NCBI GenBank assembly: GCA_023053545.1
Contig: JAKZAN010000007.1
Location: 3,286,001-3,350,000 of the forward strand
DNA: 64,000 bases
Origin: Lepidurus packardi
Lineage: Eukaryota > Arthropoda > Branchiopoda > Notostraca > Triopsidae
Direction: 5' to 3'
Part shown: one piece after another, positions 49,101 through 61,772 of the stretch
Layout: every line of letters starts with the position of its first letter
Position numbering within the stretch: position 1 is the first letter of the stretch
The notes under the pieces: model-generated
What the model was told of the DNA's origin: nothing
The model's database searches: none
Seen by the model: the letters and a program-made list of their open reading frames with translations, nothing else
Made by a program: the position numbers and the translations under genes

Positions 49101-50692
49101 CTTGCGCTCGTGCTTCTTGACCCAAAACTCAATACTTCGAGGAAAATATCGTTGATTGCCCATTAAAATAATTTAAAAAAAAAAAAAATTAAAAAATACT
49201 AGAAGTAGCGTATTTTTAAAAATAACGCAGTCTCTTCGGCACACGCGTAACAAAAAATTAAATAAATAAAAAAAGGTGGCGGGGCTAACTTTCAGACTGG
49301 GCACATGAGTACTCGTTATAGCAGGGGTTCTCAAACTTTTTCGTTCGCGGCGCACTAACAGTATCCCCCAATTCGCCGCGGCGCTCCTCGGAACATATTC
49401 GCCGCTTGCGCGGAGCCCCTTAGAACATAGGGCGATATAATTGCTGCATCTATGCAATTACAGGAATCTTTCGCGGCGCCCCTGCAAGCCTACCGCGGCG
49501 CACAGTTTGAGAACCGCTACGGTATAGATTTCCCTGACTTGAGATCAAAACTAAAAGTCGACTTTCAAAAATCTAACGACCAGCTAAATAAAACGCTAAC
49601 AAGTCCAAAGTGTACCGATCTCGAACGTTTATAAGCGCAAGTCTTTGGTAGACTTTTCAGTCGGTTAAACTTTCGTCAAAACGAACGCGGCTCATATACT
49701 GTAGTTGCGGATGCCTAGCTCGTCCCACTTCTACAAAAATGTTAAAGCATCTTGCCTTTTACTATCCTAAGCCTCTCTTCTAGGCTTTCTCTCGACTTTC
49801 CTCAATGGCCCTTCCTTCTGCCGAGGAATTGTACAGAAATAAATCCTGATTTGGACCGCACAAGACGTGGGTGTGCTCTCAATTTGTTCGGTATTTGACC
49901 ACGCAAGTGCAACAGGCTGGGGAGGTTTTGCTTCCCAAATTTGTCGTGCTGTCACTTTCTATCTCCACGTGAATATCAATTCGCCATCCCACTACGAAAT
50001 TAACCGGTTTCAGGGCTGGACAAGCTGTCCAAATATCAAACAATTTGCTCGCAGCTGGCAAATGGCTGAACTCGCGTGCTCTTCCGACGTTCCACCTTTG
50101 CCCGATCTGACGTGACATCCATGGCAAATTCTTTGAGTTTCATAATTTCTCTTTACGATAAACTCGCCATCCCCCTTCAAAACCTTCTAAAAACCTGAGA
50201 ACTACCCACCAGACGAGATTAAAAGCCTTTCTCAAGCTTTTCTCCCCATAGACGCCCATAAAAGCTCCCAAATCTTCTCCACTCGTTTAAATCCTAAACT
50301 TCTGAAGCGCTTTAAAAGCTGCATGTTAAATTATATACAAAACCTTCCCAAGCGTTAACTTGCGGGGGTTCTGTTGTGTGTCCTATCGACGTAAACAGGC
50401 CCGAAACCGGCTGTTTACGGCATTGAGGAAAAAGGGGGAAGTAACGGGCGCAGAAATACAAATTTGGCAACAGACGAAAGGAATGCGAAGAAGATTTCTA
50501 CCCTTTATGACCGCGTCAGTCCGGGCATGACATTTTCTATTTCTGCGGAAAAAAAAAACTGACGCCAGTTACACAACGAGGAGTTTACCGGACAGTCCTC
50601 TTGCTGATGAAATTAAAGCGCCTGCTGTTCTGTTGATGCCCAAAATAAGTATCCAGGAGACCACCACTGCTTCCAAGGCCCACTTGGGGTAC
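21433..50692 (-). CDS. COL18A1: Multiplexin, collagen XV/XVIII-type basement-membrane collagen with endostatin
   Basis: Twenty-seven exons join in phase to about 1126 residues, lacking only a first exon. In transcript order: 50589-50692, 46350-46699, 45787-45996, 38574-38648, 29037-29090, 28773-28890, 26790-26902, 26650-26715, 26278-26412, 26109-26217, 25946-26043, 25822-25848, 25449-25557, 25090-25251, 24871-25014, 24382-24536, 24090-24206, 23679-23783, 23371-23502, 23132-23186, 22794-22885, 22623-22715, 22415-22531, 22301-22333, 21989-22183, 21803-21918 and 21433-21730. Domain order is signal sequence, TSPN/laminin-G-like domain, acidic linker, interrupted Gly-X-Y region, trimerisation domain, hinge, endostatin. 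This is the single arthropod multiplexin type, a heparan-sulfate-bearing or -binding extracellular matrix collagen. The symbol is by vertebrate homology; fly calls it Mp. Its 5' introns (3.9, 7.1 and 9.5 kb) are packed with transposons, while 3' introns are short. Confidence 0.95.
22301..22885 (-). other. Multiplexin trimerisation domain and hinge exons
   Basis: Exons 22794-22885 and 22623-22715 encode VVPGAVIFDNLDALL...LLGTVAFLVEEESLVVRVKNGWQYVA, the short beta-rich trimerisation domain found only in collagens XV and XVIII. Exon 22415-22531 is a Thr/Pro-rich hinge suited to proteolytic release of endostatin. Exon 22301-22333 adds eleven mostly acidic residues. Confidence 0.9.
23132..26902 (-). 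other. Interrupted collagenous region exons of the multiplexin
   Basis: Fourteen exons encode Gly-X-Y repeats broken by short non-collagenous inserts, including VADMIPATGDD, QQCGCNETILQSQIIALM (a two-cysteine insert), a nine-residue insert TDWKPRNYK in its own 27-bp exon, and VATIDASGTLK. Interruptions at exon ends are typical of multiplexins. Confidence 0.93.
29037..29090 (-). other. Multiplexin acidic linker exon
   Basis: This 54-bp exon encodes TFSNIEGSGRFDDEDLTF and joins in phase to 28773-28890, which continues with GEESELFGSGDLGSGDG and a proline run. Two Ser-Gly sites in acidic context here are candidate glycosaminoglycan attachment sites, in keeping with the proteoglycan nature of the family. 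Confidence 0.85.
29905..30030 (-). repeat. SINE-like repeat, copy 1
   Basis: On minus this reads ATGCGCGTTCATATAC..., a CCACCTCGTGGTAGCTTCG block, and later AAAGTTCGATTCTGGGTGA, which resembles a Pol III B-box. A related sequence lies on the plus strand at 41003-41098. A tRNA-derived SINE is the best guess. Confidence 0.55.
30303..30984 (+). mobile_element. Inverted-repeat non-autonomous DNA transposon, copy 1 of 3
   Basis: The start GAGCCGCGTTCGTTTTG is mirrored by the end CAGAACGAACGGGGC. The interior aligns throughout with copies at 35160-35892 and 48727-49694 (shared: GTCCAAAACGAACGGTTATAA, GAAGATGTTAACGGGATAAT, GACTTGCCTGACTTGAGAC). This copy lacks about 70 bp near its right end. No intact transposase is visible, and short frames inside are not conserved between copies. 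It lies in the 9.5-kb multiplexin intron. Confidence 0.8.
32263..32590 (+). mobile_element. TTAA-flanked MITE, 320 bp
   Basis: Left end GGCTCCCGTATACCTTAGCT (32267-32286) and the reverse complement of the right end (32567-32586) agree in 19 of 20 positions. Both are bordered outside by TTAA (32263-32266 and 32587-32590). TTAA duplication is the mark of piggyBac-type elements; a TWA/Harbinger reading is possible if the boundary is shifted. There is no coding content. Confidence 0.85.
33518..33537 (+). repeat. Uninterrupted G20 homopolymer
   Basis: Twenty consecutive G residues followed by AGG. Such tracts are rare in AT-rich introns and can form G-quadruplexes. The length may be affected by sequencing error. 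Confidence 0.9.
35160..35892 (+). mobile_element. Inverted-repeat non-autonomous DNA transposon, copy 2 of 3
   Basis: This is the best-preserved copy. The left end AGCCGCGCTCGTTTTG mirrors the right end CAAAACGAACGCGGCT, and internal subterminal pieces (GTCGACTT, TTAAGTCGACTTAAAC) add palindromic sequence. Orientation is the same as copies 1 and 3. Length is 733 bp, with no transposase and no clear target-site duplication. Confidence 0.85.
39050..39180 (+). repeat. ~22-bp tandem repeat (GATTCGACTGTCGATTCCTAT)n
   Basis: About five imperfect units of a GATTCGACTGT(C/T)GATTCCTA motif, each rich in the GATTCGAC word. It lies in the 7.1-kb... 9.5-kb intron block of the multiplexin gene, just upstream (minus sense) of exon 38574-38648. 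Confidence 0.8.
41003..41098 (+). repeat. SINE-like repeat, copy 2 (partial)
   Basis: Plus-strand counterpart of 29905-30030. It shares TGCGCGTTCATATAC, CCCATGCAA, CCACCT.GTGGTAGCTT and GAAACAAGC, but the B-box end is lost or diverged. Confidence 0.5.
42984..43000 (+). repeat. (TC)8 microsatellite
   Basis: Perfect TC dinucleotide run in a multiplexin intron. Confidence 0.9.
43780..44590. mobile_element. Fold-back element with ~300-bp inverted arms
   Basis: The left arm (about 43780-44095) and the right arm (about 44283-44590) are inverted copies. Matching blocks in mirrored order are TACTGTAGGA(T/C)AACAA, GTAGATTC(G/A)GGTAAAAGGCCAG, GGTCGGATCTT, GGTCGCCAGT, CCCTTTTTCTAGTAGA, GGAATGCC and GGGCAAGT.TGTGAA. 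A further copy of the TAGGATAACAAGGGTA block sits in the centre at 44199-44253. No coding capacity; termini are approximate. Confidence 0.7.
44379..44440. repeat. Long hairpin inside the fold-back element
   Basis: ACTGGCGACCTCTCTC pairs with GAGAGAAAGGTCGCCAGT across the loop CCGGGT, and the stem continues outward through CCGTGG/CTACGG and AAAA/TTTT with few mismatches. This local palindrome lies within the right arm, in addition to the large inverted repeat. Confidence 0.8.
47705..48562. mobile_element. hAT-like non-autonomous element, 858 bp
   Basis: The ends are CAGGCTTGTACG and its perfect 12-bp inverse CGTACAAGCCTG. The flanking octamers ATTCGAGC (47697-47704) and ATTTGATC (48563-48570) agree at six of eight positions, consistent with an 8-bp target-site duplication. 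The interior is full of subterminal CAAGTCC/CCAACTCC/AAATCAA words, as in hAT elements. No transposase is present. Confidence 0.75.
48727..49694 (+). mobile_element. Inverted-repeat non-autonomous DNA transposon, copy 3 of 3
   Basis: Left end AGCCGCGTTTGCTTTG, right end CAAAACGAACGCGGCTCA. Its interior aligns with copies 1 and 2 in the same orientation. It is about 235 bp longer than copy 2, largely because a 198-bp hAT-type MITE with its duplicated target is inserted at 49322-49519. Confidence 0.82.
49322..49519. mobile_element. hAT-type MITE nested in copy 3
   Basis: The ends CAGGGGTTCTCAAACTTTTT and AGTTTGAGAACCGCTA are the classic hAT (Charlie/Zaphod-like) terminal inverted repeats. It is flanked by CGTTATAG (49314-49321) and CGGTATAG (49520-49527), an 8-bp duplication with one change. 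Copy 2 has a single uninterrupted CGTTATAG at the same place (near 35717), so the insertion point and empty site are both visible. The interior is GC-rich (GCGGCGC words). Confidence 0.92.
50589..50692 (-). other. Multiplexin signal-peptide exon
   Basis: This exon reads YPKWALEAVVVSWILILGIN followed by RTAGALISS, a basic-hydrophobic-small pattern of a secretory signal peptide. It ends in phase with the TSPN exon at 46699. The exon begins with the third base of a codon (G). If the upstream exon ended in AT, the start codon would be split by the intron, giving MYPKW. I did not find the upstream exon. Confidence 0.75.
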
Positions 50693-53600
50693 CTGAAGAG
50701 AAGAAAAAAAGAAGAAAAAAACGTCCAATTAGTTAAGCAACGTTGCTAGCGTTAACGGAAAAAGAGCATCCGGCCAGCACAACATCACATTTAGCTCTCC
50801 AAGCCGGTCAGATACCTTCGCCAATACGAATTAAATCCGAAACTTTCTTCTTTCCCCTAAATTTTAAAAGAAAAATCTCTTTTTGTTTGAGATTTCTCTG
50901 AATTAAACGTAAAGGGCTGCCTAGAGTAATAATAACTAGTTAAACGATAATTTAATGTACCACATTAGCAACTTCGTTCTTCAAAAGGGCCTCTGACTTT
51001 CTCTGTTTCTATTGTAATTTATTAATTGGAGTTGTAATTATTTACAAAAAACAACAAACACTTCGCTAAAAATAAAAAATAAACCACTTTCATTCTATGT
51101 CCCTAATTGTGGGAGTATTATATTCGCAGAGGTTAAACGGATACTACCGCGTCAAAATTTGCCAGGAACTTCATAACAATTAGCTCTTTGATGTAACTGG
51201 CCGCTATACTTCCTTAATGCAAATTGCTTCCCTAGGAACTGTTAACTGGAAATTCCATATACCTTTTATAAGTACATTATTCAAAAAAATTCTTAAAAGA
51301 CAATTTTTAAATAAATTAAAATAAATAACTTTATTTTCCAAATTTTTTCGCTTTTTATTTTTCCGTAAAGAGATTGAAAGGAAATTCTGATCTGTCTCCT
51401 GTCTTGGAAGGTCTTTCAAGGCTTGAAGAATATGTGCCAACATGATAATACGGATATTGATTTCAATTTTGCGCGAAGGTGGAATGCAGATAAGAGCCAT
51501 GAATCCAAGTTACCCCAGATGAGCACCCTCAGTAAAGAAAGAAAAAGAAAAAAATATTTATGCAGATTTAAAAAATAAAATAAAAATGAAAAACGGGTTG
51601 GCAGAGGGAAGATGAGAGATATTGATTTTAATATCCGTATATTTTTTTAGCTTCTAACAATTTTCAAAACTACCTTTTTTTTCCCCTTTCAATGTTGCCA
51701 GCCAGCTTTATTTAAAAAAAAGAAATGAAAAAGATATACGTACAAAAAAATAATCTCGCATCTTTTCAACCCGACATATAAAAGCCTATCGATTTACCCA
51801 TTACAGAGAATGATTCTATTCCTTGATATGCAAATGAAGGATACGTTACATCTCTCGTCTCCCCTTTGATACCTTCTTTTTCTTTTTTTTTTCTACTTCC
51901 AAATGCTATTAAAAAAATCCGTGTCCATTAACCACCTACGGATTTACCTTCCATAACCAAGACTATTATTCAAGCTGAGGACATCTAAACGACACTTGAA
52001 CACGAAAGTTCAATTAGACTAAACTACTATGAACAGACTTTTAGAGTTTTAAGCGTTTGTTTTTATAATTATTTTCCTTATGCAATTTACCGCATTGTTC
52101 AGCTGGAAGTATCTTATCAAATTACCAAATTTGATCCAAAACGATCATTTTTGTTTCGAATAAAATTTCCTCGTTTTTTGTTGAACTCTGACTCGGAAGG
52201 AATCGAACAAGCACGATCACGACATGGCTCAACGGACTCTTTGATCTTGAAAGCTGGGTCACGAAACTGAGGAAGACACGCACCAATTCGAGGAGGCTAG
52301 GGATGTCAGGTCTAGCGACTTGTAACACTGGAAGAAAACTGACTCATAGGCGAACGCAAACGGCAAACCCTATAGTCGTGCTTTATACTTATCTAGCTGG
52401 AAACCAAGTCCAAGGACAGGCCCCAAAACCCTGCGCTTTTATATTTGCGCGCCGTAGCGCTTTAGCATAGCATTTTCACGCCTGATAAGCTCTCTTCCTT
52501 TCCCATCCTCCGACTCGCTTGCTCGTACTTCCTCTATCGAGTCTTTTTTTCTGTTTTGAAGGGGGTCATTTCCCATCAAATGCTAAAAAAGAAAAAAGTT
52601 TTCTTTATGCACGGAAAGGAAATACGGAGATTTGAGGGGTAATTAATTTTCAGGTTAATTATAGTGTATTGGAAATAATTAGAAGCTTGTAAAGCTAAGG
52701 GTGACTAACTGAGAGTATTTATGCCTTATTAATTTCTTTTTGGTGGACGTGACAGGAATTTCGGCCTTGTCTTCGCCTTTTAGTTTCGCGCTTCCATGTG
52801 CTAGGGAGCTTTATCTTGTTGTCTTGTTGTCGGTAGAACGGCAAAATATAGATCTTGGCGCGGCTTTTGTCACTTTAGGGGTAGAGATATAGCCGCAGGA
52901 AATAGGCGTGAGAAGAGAAGTACCGAGAAGCGAGGGAAATGGCAACGAATTTAGGGGTCCTAAAAATAGCTAATCTTGGGGATAGACGGCGTAAATCTGG
53001 CTTGACATGTACGAGTATACTATGATCATAAAACATGAACCGAATATAAGTGTTAAATAAGCTATTACTTATATAATTTATGGCTTTTAGACGCAGCAAC
53101 TCACATTACATTTTACCGGCATGGACTTGTCATATGAACGATGTATAATCGAATATCGAAACGGTAATCGATAATTTTCCAACCGCAAATTTAAAGCTTA
53201 TTTAAAAAAAAAAAAAAATAACTAATAATCTGGTCATTTTCATGTAAAATTTCAAATTTTTATGGTATACTAAGCAAAGAATGATGTTACGCTTAATATT
53301 TTGAAGATGAAGACAAAAAGTTAAGCAATAGTATAAGTATCGATATCAGAGCTACTGAAATCAATGTTTCAAACTGGCGGTACCGACAGGGTAGTCAGTT
53401 TTGTGATCGAATCGGCAAGCATCAATACCAAACTGAAAAGGCTTCTTGAGCGGATTGAAATAAGATACAAAATGGAAACTAATTAACGCATTAAGTTATA
53501 GCTCCTTAGCATTGTTTAGAGAATTTTTTGGTTATTTATTGAAACAAATCTTCTTTTGGACATGTTTGATAAAGCAGAATCAAATGTTTTTCTATCTAAA

Positions 53601-53750
53601 ATCGAACATATATACCGATTTCAATACATTGTGTTGTAATCGATGTCATTTTCAGGTAAACAAAAGGTACGGTACTAGTTCCGTAGGTCAACAAAAGGTG
53701 AATAAGTTCTTAATATAATAATTGACAGAACTTGCAACCCTAGAGTGAGA
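50693..53750. other. Intergenic/5' region between multiplexin and PRCC
   Basis: About 3 kb that should contain the first exon(s) and promoter of the minus-strand multiplexin and the PRCC promoter. I found no exon I can defend. No repeats beyond A/T-rich simple sequence stand out. Confidence 0.4.
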
Positions 53751-55263
53751 ATGGCACTAAATTTGGTAGCGTATGGGAATAGCGACGAAAGCGATGTAAG
53801 TGATTCTGAAGAACAAACAATAGCACCAGTCAGAACAACAAAGAAACTTTCTTTAGCATCCGTTTTGCCTCCTCCAAAACAACCAGAAAAAAACGAGAAT
53901 AACTTGTTGAATACTGTAGAACCCAGTCAGACTCAGACAGGTGGACAAATATCGGATGACGAAGAAGACTCCTTGATAAACCCACATGGAGCGTCGCTCC
54001 GGGTTCCAAATACCTCTGCGAAAGTTGAAGAGGACATCTTCAGTTTGTTGGCTCACCTGCCCAAACCTACTGGTATCGTCCCACATTCGACAATTTCAAT
54101 GGACACAGAAGACATTCCTAAACCGTCAGCCAAAGAGCTCGCTCTTGCTGAGCAAGTGAGGCAAGGGAAATTGAAATCCGAACCCATGAAACAGAAAACG
54201 AGAGTCAGGATAACAATTCCATCTTTAAAACAAGTATAATCTCCTTGTAAAACAAACCAAGTGCTCGAATAACTATTTTTTTCTAGTTTGATGAAGAAGA
54301 GGAAGACACAAAACCCAAGCTTAAAATTCGCTCCTCGGAAGGAATCTCGGGCCTATTTTCAGTTTTACCTCCTCCCAAAACTGGTTTCAGCAACGTAGTT
54401 AACAGCAGCAAGAAATCTAACCTCATTCCTCAACAGTTAACTCGCAGACCTACAGTTCCGCCGCCTAAGAAAAAACCAGCGATGACTAAACCGGTATATT
54501 TCTGATATTACCCCTTTAAAAATCTGAAATTAAGAATCAAGTGTCGTTCGTTTTTTTTTTTGTCTTTTGTAATGTACCCAAGCTTATAGCCTACGAATCA
54601 GACGAGGAAGACGAAGGTGACTTTTTCTCGCTCACCAAGGCCGCGCCAGTTTTCGATCCTCATATGATAGAAGCTGAAAGATTGCCACCATTAGAAGAAC
54701 GGACTGCCTATGTTCAAGTTAAGCCCACGATAGAAGTGTACGAGCCTCCTCCCAGGCCTCTTTCACCTCCACCAGGTCCTGCGCCCCTAGAAACCGTTGA
54801 TTTTGATCAAGAAGCAGTAAATTTTCGTCCTTTACTTGGCTAATACTTGTAAATTTCCCCAAATTCATACTGTAAACATGTTTTTCTTCCCTTTAGCTGC
54901 TACGGTTGCAAGGGAAACGGAAAAGGGAGGGGCCAGTGGAGTTTGTGGAGGTTAGTGAAGCTCAGCTTAACCCCAATCCACAATTTTATCAGCTTAAAGC
55001 GCTTTCTGAAGAAAAAACAGACGAGTCCAAGTTTAGACCAGGTGCGGGACCGAAAGGGTTGGTCAAAACTCGTCACCAAATCACATATTTGGCTTATCAG
55101 GTAACCAAACGCCTGTAGTTTAGAAGCATTTGATTTCTTGAATGGTTTTAAACACATTTCTGTTGTTTTTATCCAGGCAAAAGCTCGAGAGGTGGAATTA
55201 AAGAACACATGGGCTCAAGGGAAAGCCAACCGGCAACAAGCTAAACAGAAATACGGATTTTAA
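53751..55263 (+). CDS. PRCC: PRCC-like protein (mitotic checkpoint/splicing-associated)
   Basis: Five exons: 53751-54233, 54287-54493, 54583-54816, 54897-55100 and 55177-55263. They sum to 404 codons in phase. The start ALNLVAYGNSDESDVSDSEE corresponds to the PRCC N-terminus (SLVAYASSDESE). The middle is Pro- and acid-rich, with repeated LPPPK motifs (SVLPPPK twice). The C-terminus (LQGKRKREGPVEFVEV, then KTRHQITYLAYQAKAREVELKNTW and KQKYGF) is the conserved PRCC box. PRCC is a nuclear protein that binds MAD2B and associates with splicing factors; its human gene is fused to TFE3 in papillary renal carcinoma. The ATG at 53751 was chosen because no ATG lies upstream in frame. It is convergent with PGGT1B, with stops 109 bp apart. 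Confidence 0.94.
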
Positions 55264-55372
55264 AGTATTTAATCTTCACGTTCTAGCTGAAAATTAACAC
55301 AATTACATAAAAGCTTCCTTCGGAAGCTCCAATAGTTTCCTTTGTGCACATATGACGTAACTTTGGATAGCG

Positions 55373-57030
<1,658 letters not shown>

Positions 57031-57880
57031 ACCGGTTCAATCCCAAACTGAGTAAAGACTAAAAATTACAAAAACAAACACACCCTTTAGATATCGGCTA
57101 GCGTTGATCAATTATAATTACAGGCGATACTTTTCTAAATATCCAGTCTTTCAAGGCAAAGACGGAAATTGATCTCTAGATTTATTGAAAAGCCAGCAAA
57201 TCAAATTCTAAACCTTAAAATATGATAATTAGTAACACAAGTTGTCGCTTTTCAAGTTTTATGTTCGTAATTAAAGATATATTTATTTAAGAAATAATTA
57301 TCCACGTAATCGATATTTAGTCGTTTAAATTGTTTTGCGCCGAAAAGTTATTTTAAAAGATTTCAAGTTACTTTTAACTTGTAAATCAACTGTTAAGAAA
57401 TTTTTATAATGGATATAACAGTATGAGATAAGAAGTGAAGATGTTCCGTTAACTTATCATCCTACCTGTGTCCTATGTGTGCTGTGTGTTTTGATGAGAA
57501 ACGAGCAAAATTCAATAGTACAGTCTGGCATAGTTTCTATCCCAGACTACTGTAATGATTGCATGTATGGCCGCAAACAATAGGCAAAGGGTTATCCTTT
57601 CTCATCCGTACTTGTACGTTAGCTAAGCCAACAAAACGACGTCTAACATGCAAATCTATATCGTCTTTTCAGTTAAAGTTACTGGAGCAGAACACGCACG
57701 AAGAGAAAGAATCGTATTGAAAAGGAAACAAATTATTGTGTCCATTTATAAAAATTCACATAACCAATTTCTGCAAAAAGGTACTAAGAAAAAATCGTAT
57801 AAATAAGTCAAACTAAGAAGTAGAGGATCAGTCTTGTTCCATTCCTTGAAGTAAATTCCTCTACATTAAATCGAAAGAAA
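57031..57880. other. Divergent intergenic region PGGT1B/DM4-DM12 gene
   Basis: AT-rich 850 bp between head-to-head starts. It presumably carries both promoters. Nothing else recognised. Confidence 0.4.
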
Positions 57881-58863
57881 ATGTGTTTTTTAAAATCGTT
57901 GATTTTACTGGTTTCTACATTTTACATCGCTGATGCGTTGGTGTTATCCAACACCAATTCCACCCAAATTGCTCATACTCGCCAACGACGATTCATTGTC
58001 CCTTTTACTAAAGGGAGCTCGTTAACGGTAAGCCTATACCCTCATTTTTAGTGAGGTAATAATCTCTAAGATTGTTTTATAAGGTCACTTTTACGCTCGC
58101 AATGCCTATTCCCACTTTGACTTCAACCAGCACAGCAGTTACGGTGCTAGTTCCCTTCAAGTTCAACCTTCCTACTACCGATGATCTGCAAACTCTCTTC
58201 GGCCGAACCTGGGAAGAAGAATCTCGCTTCCAACGTTCAGATATCTATCAGCAACTCGAAGCGGCTCTAAGCAGGTGAAGTCCGTTGATTAAACTAAAAA
58301 AAAGTTAGCTTAGAACCGTCTAAAATTTTAAAATAAGCTAAATACGTAAAATAAGGTAATGGTGTTTGCTAGTAGTTATAATTGTTTATCCTATTACACT
58401 AGCCTAGCTTCGTAAAGAAGCGTCTTCAGCGCCTTACGAAGCTCGGAATTATAGTTTACATTTTAGTTTAATTTAAAAAATGCGCAGTAATTAGAAAGCC
58501 AAATATATCATAAAATGAAGTGATAATTTTGGAATTATTTGTATTTAACTTGCGTATTATATGGCTTTTATCTAGCTACGGAATCGACGGAAAATCCTGT
58601 GTTCTGCGCACTCTCTGCGAAGTTTCAGAAACTCCAATAGGTAGCGGCTTGTTCGGCGAAATTTTCAACCTAATCTTCAAGTAAACATTCTCCCCAAAAT
58701 TCCTCTTTCTATGTATAGTAATTTTTCTTAAATTAGGTCCCACGATGAAATGCATTTCTCTGATAACGATATCTACGACCAAGCGCGCAATATGGGCCAG
58801 AAATCAGGCAACTGCCATAAAATGTACTCTTCTTGCCCTTTCTCCCTCTTCAGTCAACCCTGA
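57881..58863 (+). CDS. DM4/DM12-family secreted protein
   Basis: Four exons: 57881-58027, 58084-58274, 58576-58680 and 58737-58863. They yield 189 residues. A clear signal peptide (MCFLKSLILLVSTFYIADA) is followed by RQRRF, a possible furin site. The C-terminal half has the DM4/DM12 signature: CVLRTLCEV, GLFGEIFNLIF, then an acidic stretch, YDQARNMG, GNCHKMYSSCPFSLF. The spacing of the four cysteines fits the family (pfam DM4_12), a group of arthropod extracellular proteins of unknown function that often occur in expanded arrays. Only one copy is visible here. The correct reading frame of the last exon was fixed by phase and by the CP.SLF ending. It is convergent with the TENT4 gene. Confidence 0.85.
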
Positions 58864-59442
58864 CAAGGCTACTAGCCCCACCCCTTTCCCCGAAGGGAAT
58901 TTAACGGCGCATTTATTACTAAGTTAACACACAAAATATTAACTTAATTATGTTAAGTTTTGTAGAGTATTTAAGCAAAAAATACACATGAAATATTAAT
59001 TCATTGTTTTGTACTTGACCCTGTACAAACTAACTGGGATTTTTTTTAGTTTGGGAAATCCCGCATAATGCTCCATAATATTGCCATTTCCGTTCTTATT
59101 CAAGTTCCGATTATTATTTTTTTATGAAGGGGATATTTTCAGTCGATTAGTAAATATCTATGCCAATCTTGTAAAGGGGATAAAGAAGGAAAGAGTCCAC
59201 AAAAGAACTCCAAAACTTACATTATGTACATACACATTTTCAATGCACTAAACCCCATCTTGGCTTTTAAACACAGCACCTAATTTTTTTTTTACTCCTT
59301 TTCCTTTTATACACAACTTTTTCCCCCCAAGAACGTTCGCTTCGTATTTTCATTTTTTTAATATTTTGTTTTTGTTCACATGACTCGTACTTTGCCATGG
59401 CTGTGGACTTGAAGTGGCAATTTTCTTGTCCTTTTAGTTAAA
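58864..59442. other. Convergent intergenic region, 3' UTRs
   Basis: AT-rich 579 bp between two convergent stops. No further features recognised. Confidence 0.4.

Positions 59443-61772
<2,330 letters not shown>

Noticed and set aside
58745-58927. 60-codon frame over the last exon of the DM4/DM12 gene
   Set aside because: The phase fixed by exons 1-3 gives the frame with the conserved cysteines instead.
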